DNA of 64,000 nucleotides from an uncultured Pseudomonadales bacterium (GCA_947259995.1 CAMYOK010000007.1:62001-126000); one strand, 5' to 3'. Shown: positions 48,625 through 57,819, counted from the stretch's first letter. The notes: generated by a model from the letters alone, not told the origin. Translations and numbers: made by a program.

Positions 48625-49326
48625 TTAACGATAGGTAATCTTGTCTCGAAGTTTCGGTGACTCTAAGTGCGAAAGCCCATTAAATAAAGTCAAAGATACA
48701 CGCCCGCCCCCATAACGAATCCGCGTGACGGAGCTATTATTCACCATCCAATTTGCGGCGATTACTTGGGCATCTGGCAGCCCTAGAACGCGCTGCAAGG
48801 CTAGCGCGATAACGCCGCCGGAGGTCGACAAGACCACTCGAGAGCCTTTGCTATGCGTTGCCATCAACTCATCTATAGTGCCATGCACTCGCGCTTGGAA
48901 ATCTGACCACAGCTCGAAACCTTCGTCCTCGCTGCGAGGTTCTAGCTCGCCTCGAATCCACATCGAGGTTGCCGCTTCGAAGACTTTTTGAAACGCCTTG
49001 CGATCGAGAATGGGCAGGCTCAAAGGGGAGTCTGCTGGGTGATGGTCACGCAAATAAATATTGATAATTGGCGTGCCATCGTATTCGTTAAGCCCGCTGT
49101 GGATAGTCGGCGCGCCTTGCGCCGCTTTGACGAGCGGGAGTAATTGCTGCGCCGTTTCCTTCTGCCGCAATAGCTCACCACAGTAAATATGATCGAACTG
49201 CTCTTCTAAAGTTTGCCAATGCTGCGCAAGTATCTGCACCTGCTCTTCACCCAAGGGGCTTAATTTATCATAGGACTCGGCGCCAAAAGAGGCCTGTCCA
49301 TGGCGTACCAATATTAATTCACTCAC
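48625..49326 (-). CDS. Histidine phosphatase family protein
   Basis: Phosphoglycerate-mutase-like phosphatase, 233 residues. The catalytic RHG motif is in LILVRHGQASFG at the N-terminus, with a second conserved His near VVLSTSGGVIALALQ replaced by Ser-Gly, so the usual C-terminal GH pair is not obvious. GTG start, 15 bp after the upstream acyl-CoA dehydrogenase and 20 bp before the kinase. In this operon it could remove the phosphate that the kinase adds or hydrolyse a by-product. Substrate unknown. Confidence 0.85.
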   Translation of the reverse strand: MSELILVRHGQASFGAESYDKLSPLGEEQVQILAQHWQTLEEQFDHIYCGELLRQKETAQQLLPLVKAAQGAPTIHSGLNEYDGTPIINIYLRDHHPADSPLSLPILDRKAFQKVFEAATSMWIRGELEPRSEDEGFELWSDFQARVHGTIDELMATHSKGSRVVLSTSGGVIALALQRVLGLPDAQVIAANWMVNNSSVTRIRYGGGRVSLTLFNGLSHLESPKLRDKITYR

Positions 49327-49340
49327 AAGTTTTGCAAACC

Positions 49341-50474
49341 CTATTTTTGCGCGAAACGCGCAGTATGATAATCCGTATTGCCAAATAGCGTTTCAATACC
49401 GGTAACGCGCTTAAACAGATGCCCCACATCGAGCTCATTGGTGATACCAATGCCGCCATGTAGCTGCACCGCTTCTTGCCCCACTTTACGAATCGCTTTT
49501 CCTACTCGGCTTTTAGCCGCGGAAACTGCTTTGGCCTTTTCATCCGCATCGATATCACTATCGAGCTTCATCGCTGCCATCATAACAATTGAACGGGCCA
49601 ACTGGCACTCTATAAACATATCCGCCATGCGGTGCTGCAATGCCTGAAATGTCCCAATGGCAGTGCCAAACTGTTTGCGCGTCTTGCTGTACTCGACCGT
49701 TTTCTGCAACAGAGCGTCTAATGCTCCTACCGCTTCGGCGCTAACACAGAGTGTTGCTCTATCGACGACTTGCTCTAATGCATTGAGTGCAGCCCCTTCC
49801 TCACCAATGAGATTGGCGGCAGGCACACGCACATTTTCGAAGCGAATTTGTGCCGCCTTGTGGCCATCCACCGTTGTGTATTCTTGCCGCTTTACACCGG
49901 CGCTAGCACTATCGATGTGCAAAATTGAGATTCCAGTGGCATCTCGTTGGTCGCCGCTAGTGCGCACCGATACTACAAGCCCAGCCGCATGCGCCCCGTT
50001 TAGGACGAGGATTTTCTCACCCGACACCACATAATCCTCGCCCTCTCGCGTTGCGCTGGTCGCGACATTAGCAAGATTATAACGCCCACCAGTTTCATAG
50101 AATGCTCCGGCCAACTGCAACCGGCCTTCCATTAGCGCTGCAAGCATGGCGCTTTTCTGCTCAGCATTGCCCAAAGCAGCAACGATACCGCCGCCGAGAA
50201 CCGCGGTGGGGACGAATGGCTCAACAACCATGGCCTTGCCAAACTCTTCCATTAACACCATCAGATCCGTTGCTAGGCCGCCAAAACCACCGTCTTCTTC
50301 AGCAAACGGAACGGTTAACCAACCTAGTTCCGCAAATAAGGCCCAACACTCTTCGCTATAGCCTATAGGGCTAGCTAAGATCGCATTGCGGTCATCGAAT
50401 GAATAATGTCGTTGTACAAATTTTTGCACACTGTCTTGCAGCATTTGCTGCTCATCGCTATATGAAAAATCCAC
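49341..50474 (-). CDS. Acyl-CoA dehydrogenase
   Basis: 377 residues. Blocks: DFSYSDEQQMLQDSVQKFVQ, LTVPFAEEDGGFGGLATDLM, YSKTRKQFGTAIGTFQALQH and AVQLHGGIGITNELDVGHLF. It resembles the smaller subunit type of paired ACADs. GTG start with CGGGA 7 nt ahead. 30 bp separate it from the upstream, larger acyl-CoA dehydrogenase, so the two may form a heteromer. Confidence 0.9.
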   Translation of the reverse strand: MDFSYSDEQQMLQDSVQKFVQRHYSFDDRNAILASPIGYSEECWALFAELGWLTVPFAEEDGGFGGLATDLMVLMEEFGKAMVVEPFVPTAVLGGGIVAALGNAEQKSAMLAALMEGRLQLAGAFYETGGRYNLANVATSATREGEDYVVSGEKILVLNGAHAAGLVVSVRTSGDQRDATGISILHIDSASAGVKRQEYTTVDGHKAAQIRFENVRVPAANLIGEEGAALNALEQVVDRATLCVSAEAVGALDALLQKTVEYSKTRKQFGTAIGTFQALQHRMADMFIECQLARSIVMMAAMKLDSDIDADEKAKAVSAAKSRVGKAIRKVGQEAVQLHGGIGITNELDVGHLFKRVTGIETLFGNTDYHTARFAQK

Positions 50475-50503
50475 TTTAGTTCCCGATTTATCTCGTGCTC
50501 GGC

Positions 50504-51703
50504 TTACAGCCCAAGCACGGCCTTGCAGATGATATTTTTTTGGATCTCGTTTGACCCACCGTAGATTGACGCTTTGCGATTATTGAAATAATTCAACGCT
50601 GTTGCTGCCGCCCCGTTTTCACCGATCTCTACGCCTGCAAAATCGGCACTAAACTGGTCTGGCACAAACGGCAGACTTTGCAACCCGGCCAGCTCCATAT
50701 AGAGCTCATCAATAAACTGGGCGACCTCTGTTCCCACTACTTTTAAGATAGAAGATTCAGGCCCCGGCGCTTTGCCAACACTGACTGCGGCAAGGGCGCG
50801 CAACTCTGTATACTCCAAGGCCAACACTTGAATCTCTGCCTCGGCAATTTTCTTTTGAAAAATTGGGTCATCACCCACATTACCGCCATTGCCATCGGCC
50901 GTATTCGCAGCCAGCGAACGCAGTTTTTCAAGGCGCACTTTCGAGCGTGGCACGCCAGCAATATTGGTGCGCTCATGGGTAAGAAGCACTTTCGCATAGG
51001 TCCAACCCTGGTTCTCCTCGCCAATCAAATTCTCGACTGGCACTCGCACATCTTCGAAATACACCTCATTGACCTCTGGTGTCCCGTCGATGAGGTAGAT
51101 TGGGTTCACCTTGATGCCTGGGGTTTTCATGTCGATCAACAAAAAACTAATGCCTTCTTGTTTCTTCACAGAATTGTCCGTGCGCACCAAACAGAAAATC
51201 CAATCGGCATATTGCCCTAGGGTGTTCCACGTCTTAGTGCCATTAACAACATAGTGGTCACCGTCACGCACTGCGCTTGTCTTCAAAGAGGCAAGGTCGG
51301 AGCCAGAGTTAGGTTCTGAGTACCCCTGACACCACCACACATTGCTCGCCAGGATGTCGGGCAAAAAACGCTTTTTCTGCTCTTCATTCCCATAGGTATA
51401 AATAACCGGTGCAACCATCTTCATCCCAAAGGCCACAGGTTCTGGCGCCCCTACGCGAGCCATTTCTTCTGCGAAGATATACTTCTGTACCGCGCTCCAA
51501 CCAGTCCCGCCATGCTCCTCTGGCCAGTTAGGTGCCGCCCAACCTTTTTGATAAAGAAGCTTTTGCCAACGCACATAATCGTCTTTCTCTAGGCGAATAC
51601 GGTTATCTACCTTGGCACGAATATCTTTCGGAAATTCCGCTTCCAGAAATTGCCTTACATCTTCTTGGAATTGCAGCTCCTGAGGCGTAAATTCGGCGTT
51701 CAC
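50504..51703 (-). CDS. Acyl-CoA dehydrogenase, first gene of the kinase operon
   Basis: 399 residues from the GTG at 51703, which has AGGAG 8 nt ahead; the frame is open to 51823 without a ribosome site. Blocks: GWAAPNWPEEHGGTGWSAVQ, VWWCQGYSEPNSGSDLASLK, GTKTWNTLGQYADWIFCLVR, YGGSNEIQKNIICKAVLGL. It is the larger-type partner of the next gene, paralogous to the pair at 28.9-31.3 kb. Together with the kinase and phosphatase it forms a four-gene leftward operon in which each start is GTG. Confidence 0.9.
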   Translation of the reverse strand: MNAEFTPQELQFQEDVRQFLEAEFPKDIRAKVDNRIRLEKDDYVRWQKLLYQKGWAAPNWPEEHGGTGWSAVQKYIFAEEMARVGAPEPVAFGMKMVAPVIYTYGNEEQKKRFLPDILASNVWWCQGYSEPNSGSDLASLKTSAVRDGDHYVVNGTKTWNTLGQYADWIFCLVRTDNSVKKQEGISFLLIDMKTPGIKVNPIYLIDGTPEVNEVYFEDVRVPVENLIGEENQGWTYAKVLLTHERTNIAGVPRSKVRLEKLRSLAANTADGNGGNVGDDPIFQKKIAEAEIQVLALEYTELRALAAVSVGKAPGPESSILKVVGTEVAQFIDELYMELAGLQSLPFVPDQFSADFAGVEIGENGAAATALNYFNNRKASIYGGSNEIQKNIICKAVLGL

Positions 51704-51863
51704 TTGGTCTCTCCTACTTCGGGAAATGGGGCGCGTGATGCGATAAAAATTTGACTCTATCACTTTTATTTGCTGAATAAAACGAAAAATCGAGCATTTG
51801 TTCGATGCCCTACAAAAGGGCATTTGGCAGGACTTTGAGGTTTAGGCGAGGCCAGTGACAGGC

Positions 51864-52157
51864 TCAATGTTGAGCGTTTGCCGAAGCATTTTGGTGTGCG
51901 AGGATAGGGTCGTGATAGAAGCGCTCGATGCCTTCAATTTGAATCGCCGAAAGTCCTGCACTCATGGCTTCTATGGCGTTGTCGAAGCATTGTATCCATT
52001 CCGACACCTGCCCTTGCGCCCCATGAATGCGTAACACCCACTCGCCCTCTCCGACCTGCTGTGCTTGCAGACTAACCGTCATGCCTGCCATTGAAAACAA
52101 GCGGCTTACAGAGCCCGGTGTGTGCGCTGGTGAGAGTTTGGCTTGCATTGTGGACAT
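51864..52157 (-). CDS. Small protein of unknown function upstream of the ACAD-kinase operon
   Basis: 97 residues from the ATG at 52157, with AGGAG 10 nt ahead; the frame is open to 52220. The middle has alternating hydrophobic residues suggesting a small beta sheet (MTVSLQAQQVGEGEWVLRIH), followed by a helix (QCFDNAIEAMSAGLSAIQIE). No signal peptide, no cysteine. I do not recognise it. It is on the same strand, about 160 bp ahead of the acyl-CoA dehydrogenase operon, and could be part of it. Confidence 0.6.
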   Translation of the reverse strand: MSTMQAKLSPAHTPGSVSRLFSMAGMTVSLQAQQVGEGEWVLRIHGAQGQVSEWIQCFDNAIEAMSAGLSAIQIEGIERFYHDPILAHQNASANAQH

Positions 52158-52258
52158 TGCTATCGGCTCCTTCGCTAAAACTGAATATAGCTGCAAGTTG
52201 TGCAGCGCTACCCTAAGCAATAGTCAAGAATCTAGGAATCGTCTAGCAAGGAGTCTGA

Positions 52259-53650
52259 CTAGGAGAAGCGAATGCGCCTTACTCCGCTAAAGCCGGCGTT
52301 CCACACCAATACTGAAAAGCCCATCAAAGCGGGGGCAACAAAGATAAGCAACGACACCACATCTTGTTCCACGAACCCCAGCAAGGCCGCGAATACGTAG
52401 ACGAGAGCCGCAAGCAAATGCGCAAGGAAGTAAAGAATAATCAAGTTGTGAGTGGTTTTGCTTAGCGAGATAGCTTTACCTGACAGCAACCACTTTAGCG
52501 CGAACACAATGCCCAAGATATCGGTTGGCCAAAATAGCATTAGGTTCACATTATGATGCAGATCTAGGTGTGCAGACTCCAGCCACGCAACAGTCATGAT
52601 CAGCCCATAAATGCCGCTAGCAAAACTAACAATCAGAGCTATCAAGCCCATGACGCGATAGGTCAGTACACCACCGCGCAGGGTAAACCCAGGTTGGCTA
52701 GAGAATGAGGAGATCGGGATGCGTTTCAAGGCGAGGAACAACAACAATGTCGGCAATAACAGACCCGCGCCCACGGTGTAATAAACATTCGCCAATGCTT
52801 GCGGAGCGTCAAACTCCATCACCACTACGGGTTCATCGAGCATGTCTGCACGCAAACCATTCACAATGACATCAGAGGGAAAATTGAGCAGTTCACGGCG
52901 CAGTTGCTTCGGTAAGAACAACTCCTCCCATTGGCTCATGCGGCGGTCGATGCGATCGTTCATCAATACATCGAGTGAAAACGCCACCGGTGGGACGCTT
53001 GCATAGTGATCCAATACTTCGTCGCGGAACGTGCGTGGGCTAAAGGCACGATTCTGTTCTTGCAAACGCCCACCCAGAGCTTCGTTCAAATAGTCACGGA
53101 CGCGCGTAGTGCAATTGTCGAAAAAGTACTGATAGGAATAAACGATATTTTCTTCGCGCAGATTCCACGCTAAGCGTTTGTAGAGTGTTTCTTTTTGCGC
53201 TGGTGTAAGATTAATTTTGTCTTGCCACACGGTGCGCTGTTCACGCTCATAGCGCCCAAACTCCCACGAAGGTGGAGACACTCCGAGTTGGTAATTAAGG
53301 ATACCGCGCAGAAAGTTAGTAGCGAAGGTGACATTACCAGCACTAGTGTCAAACAAGCCCCAGTTGAAGACGAGGTCGGAGTTGCTATTACGGTCGACCA
53401 CACGCAAGGCTGTGTGCCCAAAATTGTCCCAAACTTGATTACCCACATCGACGGTGATGAGGTAAAAATCAACGCGCTCGAAATCCCTTGGTAGAAGAAT
53501 GGATTCTTCATCAGTAATTTCAGGCAAGGATGTTTGTTCCGCCGCTTGCGCGCTAGTAAGCATGAAAAGACACGCGATCAAGGCTAATGCAGCAATGACG
53601 ATGCCTTGGGCGCTGTGGCGCAGGAAAGTTCTAGCGACGATAGGAATCAA
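52259..53650 (-). CDS. DUF4105 (Lnb N-terminal-like) membrane protein
   Basis: 463 residues. A signal peptide ends TSAQAAEQ, a periplasmic DUF4105 domain spans about 40-270, and five hydrophobic segments fill 285-455. The DUF4105 domain is the one found in Lnb lipoprotein N-acyl transferase. Its probable catalytic His is in NQVWDNFGHTALRV and Cys in YFFDNCTTRVRDYL. The start codon appears to be TTG with no ribosome site, but the signal peptide follows directly and no ATG is available. A role in acyl transfer on envelope lipids or lipoproteins is inference. Confidence 0.82.
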   Translation of the reverse strand: MIPIVARTFLRHSAQGIVIAALALIACLFMLTSAQAAEQTSLPEITDEESILLPRDFERVDFYLITVDVGNQVWDNFGHTALRVVDRNSNSDLVFNWGLFDTSAGNVTFATNFLRGILNYQLGVSPPSWEFGRYEREQRTVWQDKINLTPAQKETLYKRLAWNLREENIVYSYQYFFDNCTTRVRDYLNEALGGRLQEQNRAFSPRTFRDEVLDHYASVPPVAFSLDVLMNDRIDRRMSQWEELFLPKQLRRELLNFPSDVIVNGLRADMLDEPVVVMEFDAPQALANVYYTVGAGLLLPTLLLFLALKRIPISSFSSQPGFTLRGGVLTYRVMGLIALIVSFASGIYGLIMTVAWLESAHLDLHHNVNLMLFWPTDILGIVFALKWLLSGKAISLSKTTHNLIILYFLAHLLAALVYVFAALLGFVEQDVVSLLIFVAPALMGFSVLVWNAGFSGVRRIRFS

Positions 53651-53795
53651 TGATAGCCGGGCTGCCGTAAAGGTTCAGTTGATGAAAACAAACGCCTATG
53701 GCCAAACCGGCCAAGTGGCGGCAATCATATCAAAGAACCAGTTGTGATCAAGCAAGCATTAGCCTTGCGATAAGCGAAGGCGCCCGCACTGACGA

Positions 53796-54044
53796 CTAAT
53801 GGATCTGTTCCCAAGGCATTGGCAAGCCACGAATAGCTCTGACCTTACACACCTTTAGCCAGTAGTTCATGACGAAGCGTTGGTCCCTTGCTAGGTTCAA
53901 TAACTTCTCTTTGATCTCATATACAGTAGTATGCGGAAGCATATTGGCGATCTGCCAGATCTCTTGCTCTTGCACAGACGCATCGAGCACGCCATTGTAA
54001 ACCTCTGTTATTTCTTCATTTTTTGCATTTTTCTGCATTGTCAT
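53796..54044 (-). CDS. Small orphan protein, candidate SOS gene
   Basis: 82 residues from the ATG at 54044 (GTG four codons upstream is possible; the next Met is two codons later). Charged, no signal peptide, probably helical: VQEQEIWQIANMLPHTTVYE, IKEKLLNLARDQRFVMNYWL, and a C-terminus rich in aromatic and basic residues. I do not recognise a family. Two overlapping LexA-like boxes lie 55-85 nt upstream of the start, in an AT-rich stretch unlike the flanks. The coding potential is supported by its codon pattern and the clean operator/promoter placement, not by homology. Confidence 0.55.
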   Translation of the reverse strand: MTMQKNAKNEEITEVYNGVLDASVQEQEIWQIANMLPHTTVYEIKEKLLNLARDQRFVMNYWLKVCKVRAIRGLPMPWEQIH

Positions 54045-54098
54045 ATTGCCCACCACTATAGAATCTTAATTATTTTGTGATCGCCCAATCGCAAACAC

Positions 54099-54129
54099 CT
54101 GTATATATATACACTATGTATTTATACAG
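54099..54129 (-). promoter_or_regulatory. Two overlapping LexA-like boxes over a promoter
   Basis: Plus-strand CTGTATATATATACAC (54099-54114) matches the LexA consensus CTGT-N8-ACAG at all but the last base. CTATGTATTTATACAG (54114-54129) has ACAG and one change in CTGT. On the minus strand TTGTAC, 17 nt, TATATA forms a promoter across both boxes, reading into the small orphan gene. The plus-strand ThDP enzyme starts 109 nt away on the other side. Confidence 0.6.
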
Positions 54130-54237
54130 TACAATCTCTCGCTAGAATTTTTTTACCGAGCACAAGCGAACCAACGCTCGCTGAGATTCTTCTATGCTAG
54201 ACTTCGCGAGGCCTCTTCACTAAAAGGAAACCAAACG

Positions 54238-55806
54238 ATGCAGCAGCCGACAATGAATGGCGCCCAAGCGCTTATTGAAACCCTGGCGCAAGGCGGCATT
54301 GACTTATGCCTAGCGAATCCGGGTACGTCGGAAATGCATTTGGTGCAAGCGCTAGATAATACCCCAGCGATGCGCTCAGTCCTCACCCTCTTCGAGGGCG
54401 TCTGCACGGGTGCCGCCGACGGTTACGGCCGGATGATGGGCAAGCCTGCCGCGACATTACTGCACTTAGGACCAGGCCTTGCCAATGGCATCGCTAATTT
54501 GCACAACGCTAGGAAAGCGGGAACCCCTCTGGTCAATATAGTGGGAAACCATCCTCAATATCATATGGGTTATGACGCTCCACTGACCTCGGACATCGAC
54601 ACCTTGGCGCGCAATTTCTCAGCTTGGACCAAGTCCAGCAGCACTGCGCAAACACTTGCGCACGACGGCGCAGAGGCGATCAGCGCAAGCCTGCGTGCCA
54701 ATGCCGGCTCGCTGGGACAAATTGCCACCTTAATCATGGGCGCAGATGCGGCGTGGGAGCCATCTCTCGGGCCGGTGTCGCCCAACCCTATCCCCCATCG
54801 AGCACGAGTCGATAATGCGCACGTGCAGAGCATTGCCCAATTTTTGGCGAAGGGAGAGAAGGCAGTGCTTCTGCTCGAACGCCACGCCTTGCAACCCGCA
54901 GCACTAGAGGCGGCGGCACGAATACGCCAAAAGACTGGCTGCCGATTGATCACGGGAACATTTCCTGCACGCATCGACGGAGGCCCCGGAGCGGTGCAAG
55001 TCGAACGTATGCCTTATTTTCCTGAGCAAATTTTGTCCACATTAGAAGGCACGCGTTATTTGTTTTTAGTGGGAGCTCAGGCCCCTGCTAGTTTCTTTGC
55101 CTATCAAAACTTATCTGGGCGCCCTATCCCAGAGAACTGTTCAACGCTCACGCTGGCACGCATCGAAGAAGATGCGATTGACGCACTAGAGCAATTGGCC
55201 GATGCATTAGACGCCGCACACGCAGACGTTCTCCGTTTCGAGACGAGGGCACTGGAATATAAAAGCGGCCCATTAAATACGCGCAGTATTTCCCAAGTGA
55301 TCGCCTCTTGCCTTCCAGAAGGCGCGATAGTGTCGACAGATTCGGGGGGCGGAAACGCCGCCTATCCCGCGTGCCAGTTCGCCGCCCCTCACTCTTGGCT
55401 CAGCCTCACCGGTGGCTCGATCGGACAAGGTGGGCCCGCAGCAACAGGTGCTGCATTGGCTTGCCCAGATAGGCCAGTTCTGGCCTTACTTGGGGACGGT
55501 GGTGCCGCCTATACGATTCAATGCCTGTGGACACAAGCAAGAGAGAATCTCAACGTCACTACGGTGATCTACGCCAACCGCAGCTATAATATTTTGAATG
55601 TGGAATACGCCCGGCTAGGCGTGACAGATGTCGGCAGCACAGCGGCAAGTCTATTTGATATTGGTAATCCAGAGATCGACTGGGTGGCGATGGCGAAATC
55701 CATGGGAGTCCCTGCTGCGACTGCAAGCAACACAGAAGAGCTAGAACGCCTCCTACAAACCAGTTTCACTGAGCCTGGACCATTCCTAATTCAAGCCCAG
55801 TGCTAG
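54238..55806 (+). CDS. Acetolactate synthase-like ThDP-dependent enzyme
   Basis: Thiamin-diphosphate enzyme of the acetolactate synthase/benzoylformate decarboxylase class, 522 residues. The N-terminal catalytic region NPGTSEMHLVQALDN and FEGVCTGAADGYGRM includes the ThDP-activating Glu. The cofactor site GDGGAAYTIQCLWTQARE with following ANRSYNILN is complete. LTGGSIGQGGPAATGAALA is the pyrophosphate loop. It is shorter than biosynthetic IlvB and has no regulatory-subunit gene next to it, so a decarboxylase or carboligase role with an unknown 2-oxoacid is likelier than valine synthesis. AAAAGG lies 10 nt upstream of the ATG. Confidence 0.85.
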   Translation: MQQPTMNGAQALIETLAQGGIDLCLANPGTSEMHLVQALDNTPAMRSVLTLFEGVCTGAADGYGRMMGKPAATLLHLGPGLANGIANLHNARKAGTPLVNIVGNHPQYHMGYDAPLTSDIDTLARNFSAWTKSSSTAQTLAHDGAEAISASLRANAGSLGQIATLIMGADAAWEPSLGPVSPNPIPHRARVDNAHVQSIAQFLAKGEKAVLLLERHALQPAALEAAARIRQKTGCRLITGTFPARIDGGPGAVQVERMPYFPEQILSTLEGTRYLFLVGAQAPASFFAYQNLSGRPIPENCSTLTLARIEEDAIDALEQLADALDAAHADVLRFETRALEYKSGPLNTRSISQVIASCLPEGAIVSTDSGGGNAAYPACQFAAPHSWLSLTGGSIGQGGPAATGAALACPDRPVLALLGDGGAAYTIQCLWTQARENLNVTTVIYANRSYNILNVEYARLGVTDVGSTAASLFDIGNPEIDWVAMAKSMGVPAATASNTEELERLLQTSFTEPGPFLIQAQC

Positions 55807-55823
55807 CGGCCTAAACAGTGGCA

Positions 55824-55859
55824 TAGGCAAATTCACCATCTTGTTAGCGAATTTGCCTA
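55824..55859 (+). terminator. Hairpin after the ThDP enzyme gene
   Basis: TAGGCAAATTC (55824-55834) and GAATTTGCCTA (55849-55859) form an 11-bp perfect stem with a 14-nt loop, 18 bp after the stop. The sequence that follows, CATTTACG, is a poor U-run, so termination may be partial. Confidence 0.55.
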
Positions 55860-55993
55860 CATTTACGCGACCTTGCCCGTCAGCAAACTCACAAGCTATT
55901 GAATTAAAAGGCATTAAAAACTGGCACGAATCTCGCTACTTTATTTGAAAAGCTACCCTACGTAGCGCTACTTACAGGAGATTGACGCCCGCA

Positions 55994-56269
55994 ATGAAAC
56001 TTCTTTCTGCATTATTGACATTCGCCATCATTGCCGTAGTGATACTAATTGCTGCCCCCGTATTGTCCGCAGGCCTTGGCTTGCTTGTAGTCGCAGGCTG
56101 TTTCTTCATATGGTTCTTACCCATTTTGCTGATTCTAGGCTCCGATGTGACTAGCGGCGGTGAGAAAGCGGCGTGGATCCTCGCAATCATCTTCCTGTCG
56201 TGGTTCGCATGGGTCTTCTACTTACTGCTAGCCCCAGTAAAACCACGGCATCGCCATTACCGCTACTAA
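55994..56269 (+). CDS. Small integral membrane protein of unknown function
   Basis: 91 residues, three hydrophobic segments (LLSALLTFAIIAVVILIAAP, GLLVVAGCFFIWFLPILLIL, AAWILAIIFLSWFAWVFYLL) and a basic tail (KPRHRHYRY). The layout resembles small PLDc_N or superinfection-immunity-like membrane proteins, but I cannot name a family. ACAGGAG lies 13 nt before the ATG; a TTG four codons upstream is too close to that site. It is convergent with the symporter gene, 11 bp between stops. Confidence 0.65.
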   Translation: MKLLSALLTFAIIAVVILIAAPVLSAGLGLLVVAGCFFIWFLPILLILGSDVTSGGEKAAWILAIIFLSWFAWVFYLLLAPVKPRHRHYRY

Positions 56270-56280
56270 AGCACTGCCAT

Positions 56281-57819
56281 TTACGCTGGCTGTGACCGCT
56301 CACTGGTTTTCAGAGCTTTATAGAAACTGCCAGCGTACTCACTGTTCTCGTGGTCATCGGGGTAGATCAGCGTTAATACTGGGATCATGATCATTGGAAT
56401 CAAGGTCGCCGAAAACGTCGGATCACTCCACTCTCCCCAAGCTGCCATCAGTTCATACCATTGTTGGGCAAAGCCGCCTGCATTTGCAGAGCTTGGCCCA
56501 GTAAATAGCGTGTTGAGCAACCAATGCCCGAGCCCACCACTGTAACCGAGCAAAATTCCGTAAAACGCCGCCTTCTCGCTAGTCTTGCGCCAATAGAACA
56601 TGAAAGTAATCGCAATGGCTGGAGGCACCACCATGGCAAAACCAAGCAATAACAACTGTAACACCGAAGAAATATTTGCTTGCCACGCGATAATTGTCGC
56701 AACCAAGCCATAGATCACAGCAGTCAATTTATACGCTTTGAGTCGTTTCTGCGTGGAAAAGTGTTTAGACCCTGGCACCCAATCATTCACAAACATGGTG
56801 GCACCACCAAGCAACATTGGCGCCCCCGAGGAAATCAAAGCGGCGAGCACGGCCGCCAAAGCAATCCCGCCTATGATAGGCCCCGTATCGACGGCGAGTT
56901 GAGTGATGTTGCGGTAGCTGGACAAACCGCTTTCGGCCCCATATCGAGCGAAGGCTTCGACACCAATAATCCCGGCAATAAACGGCATAATGGCGGCCAA
57001 TAGCCCTGCGAGCAAAAACCCCGGAATGAGGTATTTTTCTTTCTGCGCAGAGCTTGCATAGTTGGCATAGACCGACGCTGCTGGCGTATGCAGTGTTGCC
57101 GACAGCGACAACGCAATAATCGTCACCCAGCCTATCCCTGTAAAACTCCACCAACTGGCTTTATCCATGCCAGCCAGCTCTAATGCGGCATCCGCTCGCG
57201 CCGCTGTGGCCTCCCACCCCCCCATATCTTGCATCGCAAAAATGGCGACAATCGACAGCCCAATGATCACGATACTACAATGCACGAGGTTGGTGATGGC
57301 CGTTCCTTTAAGCCCACCTGTCGCTGTAAAGAACAGAATAACGAATCCGCCAATAAAGACTGACACGCCAAAAGGCAAACCCGTAACACCGGTGATGATT
57401 GAGCCAATCACAAAGGGCTCAATAATATTGACCACTAAGTATTCGGTTTGCACACAAAGGCTTGTCAATGACTGGCAGCGCCTAGACCCAAAGCGAAGAT
57501 CAAACACTTGCCCAACACTAGAAAGCGCCAGGCGACGATAGGGGATTGCGAAGAACAGGCCTACCAAGGCCAGTGCTGTAAACGAGTTTATGCCATACCA
57601 TAGATTGCCCAGCCCCGAGGTCATGACGTCTCCGGCGACCCCGTATGTCCCCGCGCCACCGATCCGCGTTCCTGCCACCCCAGCAGCAAGCAACCAAACC
57701 CCCATGGTTCCACCACCGGTCGCCCAATCTCTATCACTTTTGTTGCTGCGGTTTAGATACACCCCAGCCATTGTGAAGAACGCCAAATAGGCGACAATTA
57801 CTATTACGGATACCAGCAT
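56281..57819 (-). CDS. Sodium:solute symporter family protein
   Basis: Inner-membrane sodium-coupled transporter (SSS family), 512 residues and about thirteen helices. Family blocks: GGGTMGVWLLAAGVAGTRIG, FFTATGGLKGTAITNLVHC, and APMLLGGATMFVNDWVPGSK. The ATG at 57819 with GGGGG 6 nt ahead starts the first helix; the frame is open to 57876. Substrate is not evident: the family takes sugars, amino acids, carboxylates and nucleosides. It is a single gene. Confidence 0.87.
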   Translation of the reverse strand: MLVSVIVIVAYLAFFTMAGVYLNRSNKSDRDWATGGGTMGVWLLAAGVAGTRIGGAGTYGVAGDVMTSGLGNLWYGINSFTALALVGLFFAIPYRRLALSSVGQVFDLRFGSRRCQSLTSLCVQTEYLVVNIIEPFVIGSIITGVTGLPFGVSVFIGGFVILFFTATGGLKGTAITNLVHCSIVIIGLSIVAIFAMQDMGGWEATAARADAALELAGMDKASWWSFTGIGWVTIIALSLSATLHTPAASVYANYASSAQKEKYLIPGFLLAGLLAAIMPFIAGIIGVEAFARYGAESGLSSYRNITQLAVDTGPIIGGIALAAVLAALISSGAPMLLGGATMFVNDWVPGSKHFSTQKRLKAYKLTAVIYGLVATIIAWQANISSVLQLLLLGFAMVVPPAIAITFMFYWRKTSEKAAFYGILLGYSGGLGHWLLNTLFTGPSSANAGGFAQQWYELMAAWGEWSDPTFSATLIPMIMIPVLTLIYPDDHENSEYAGSFYKALKTSERSQPA

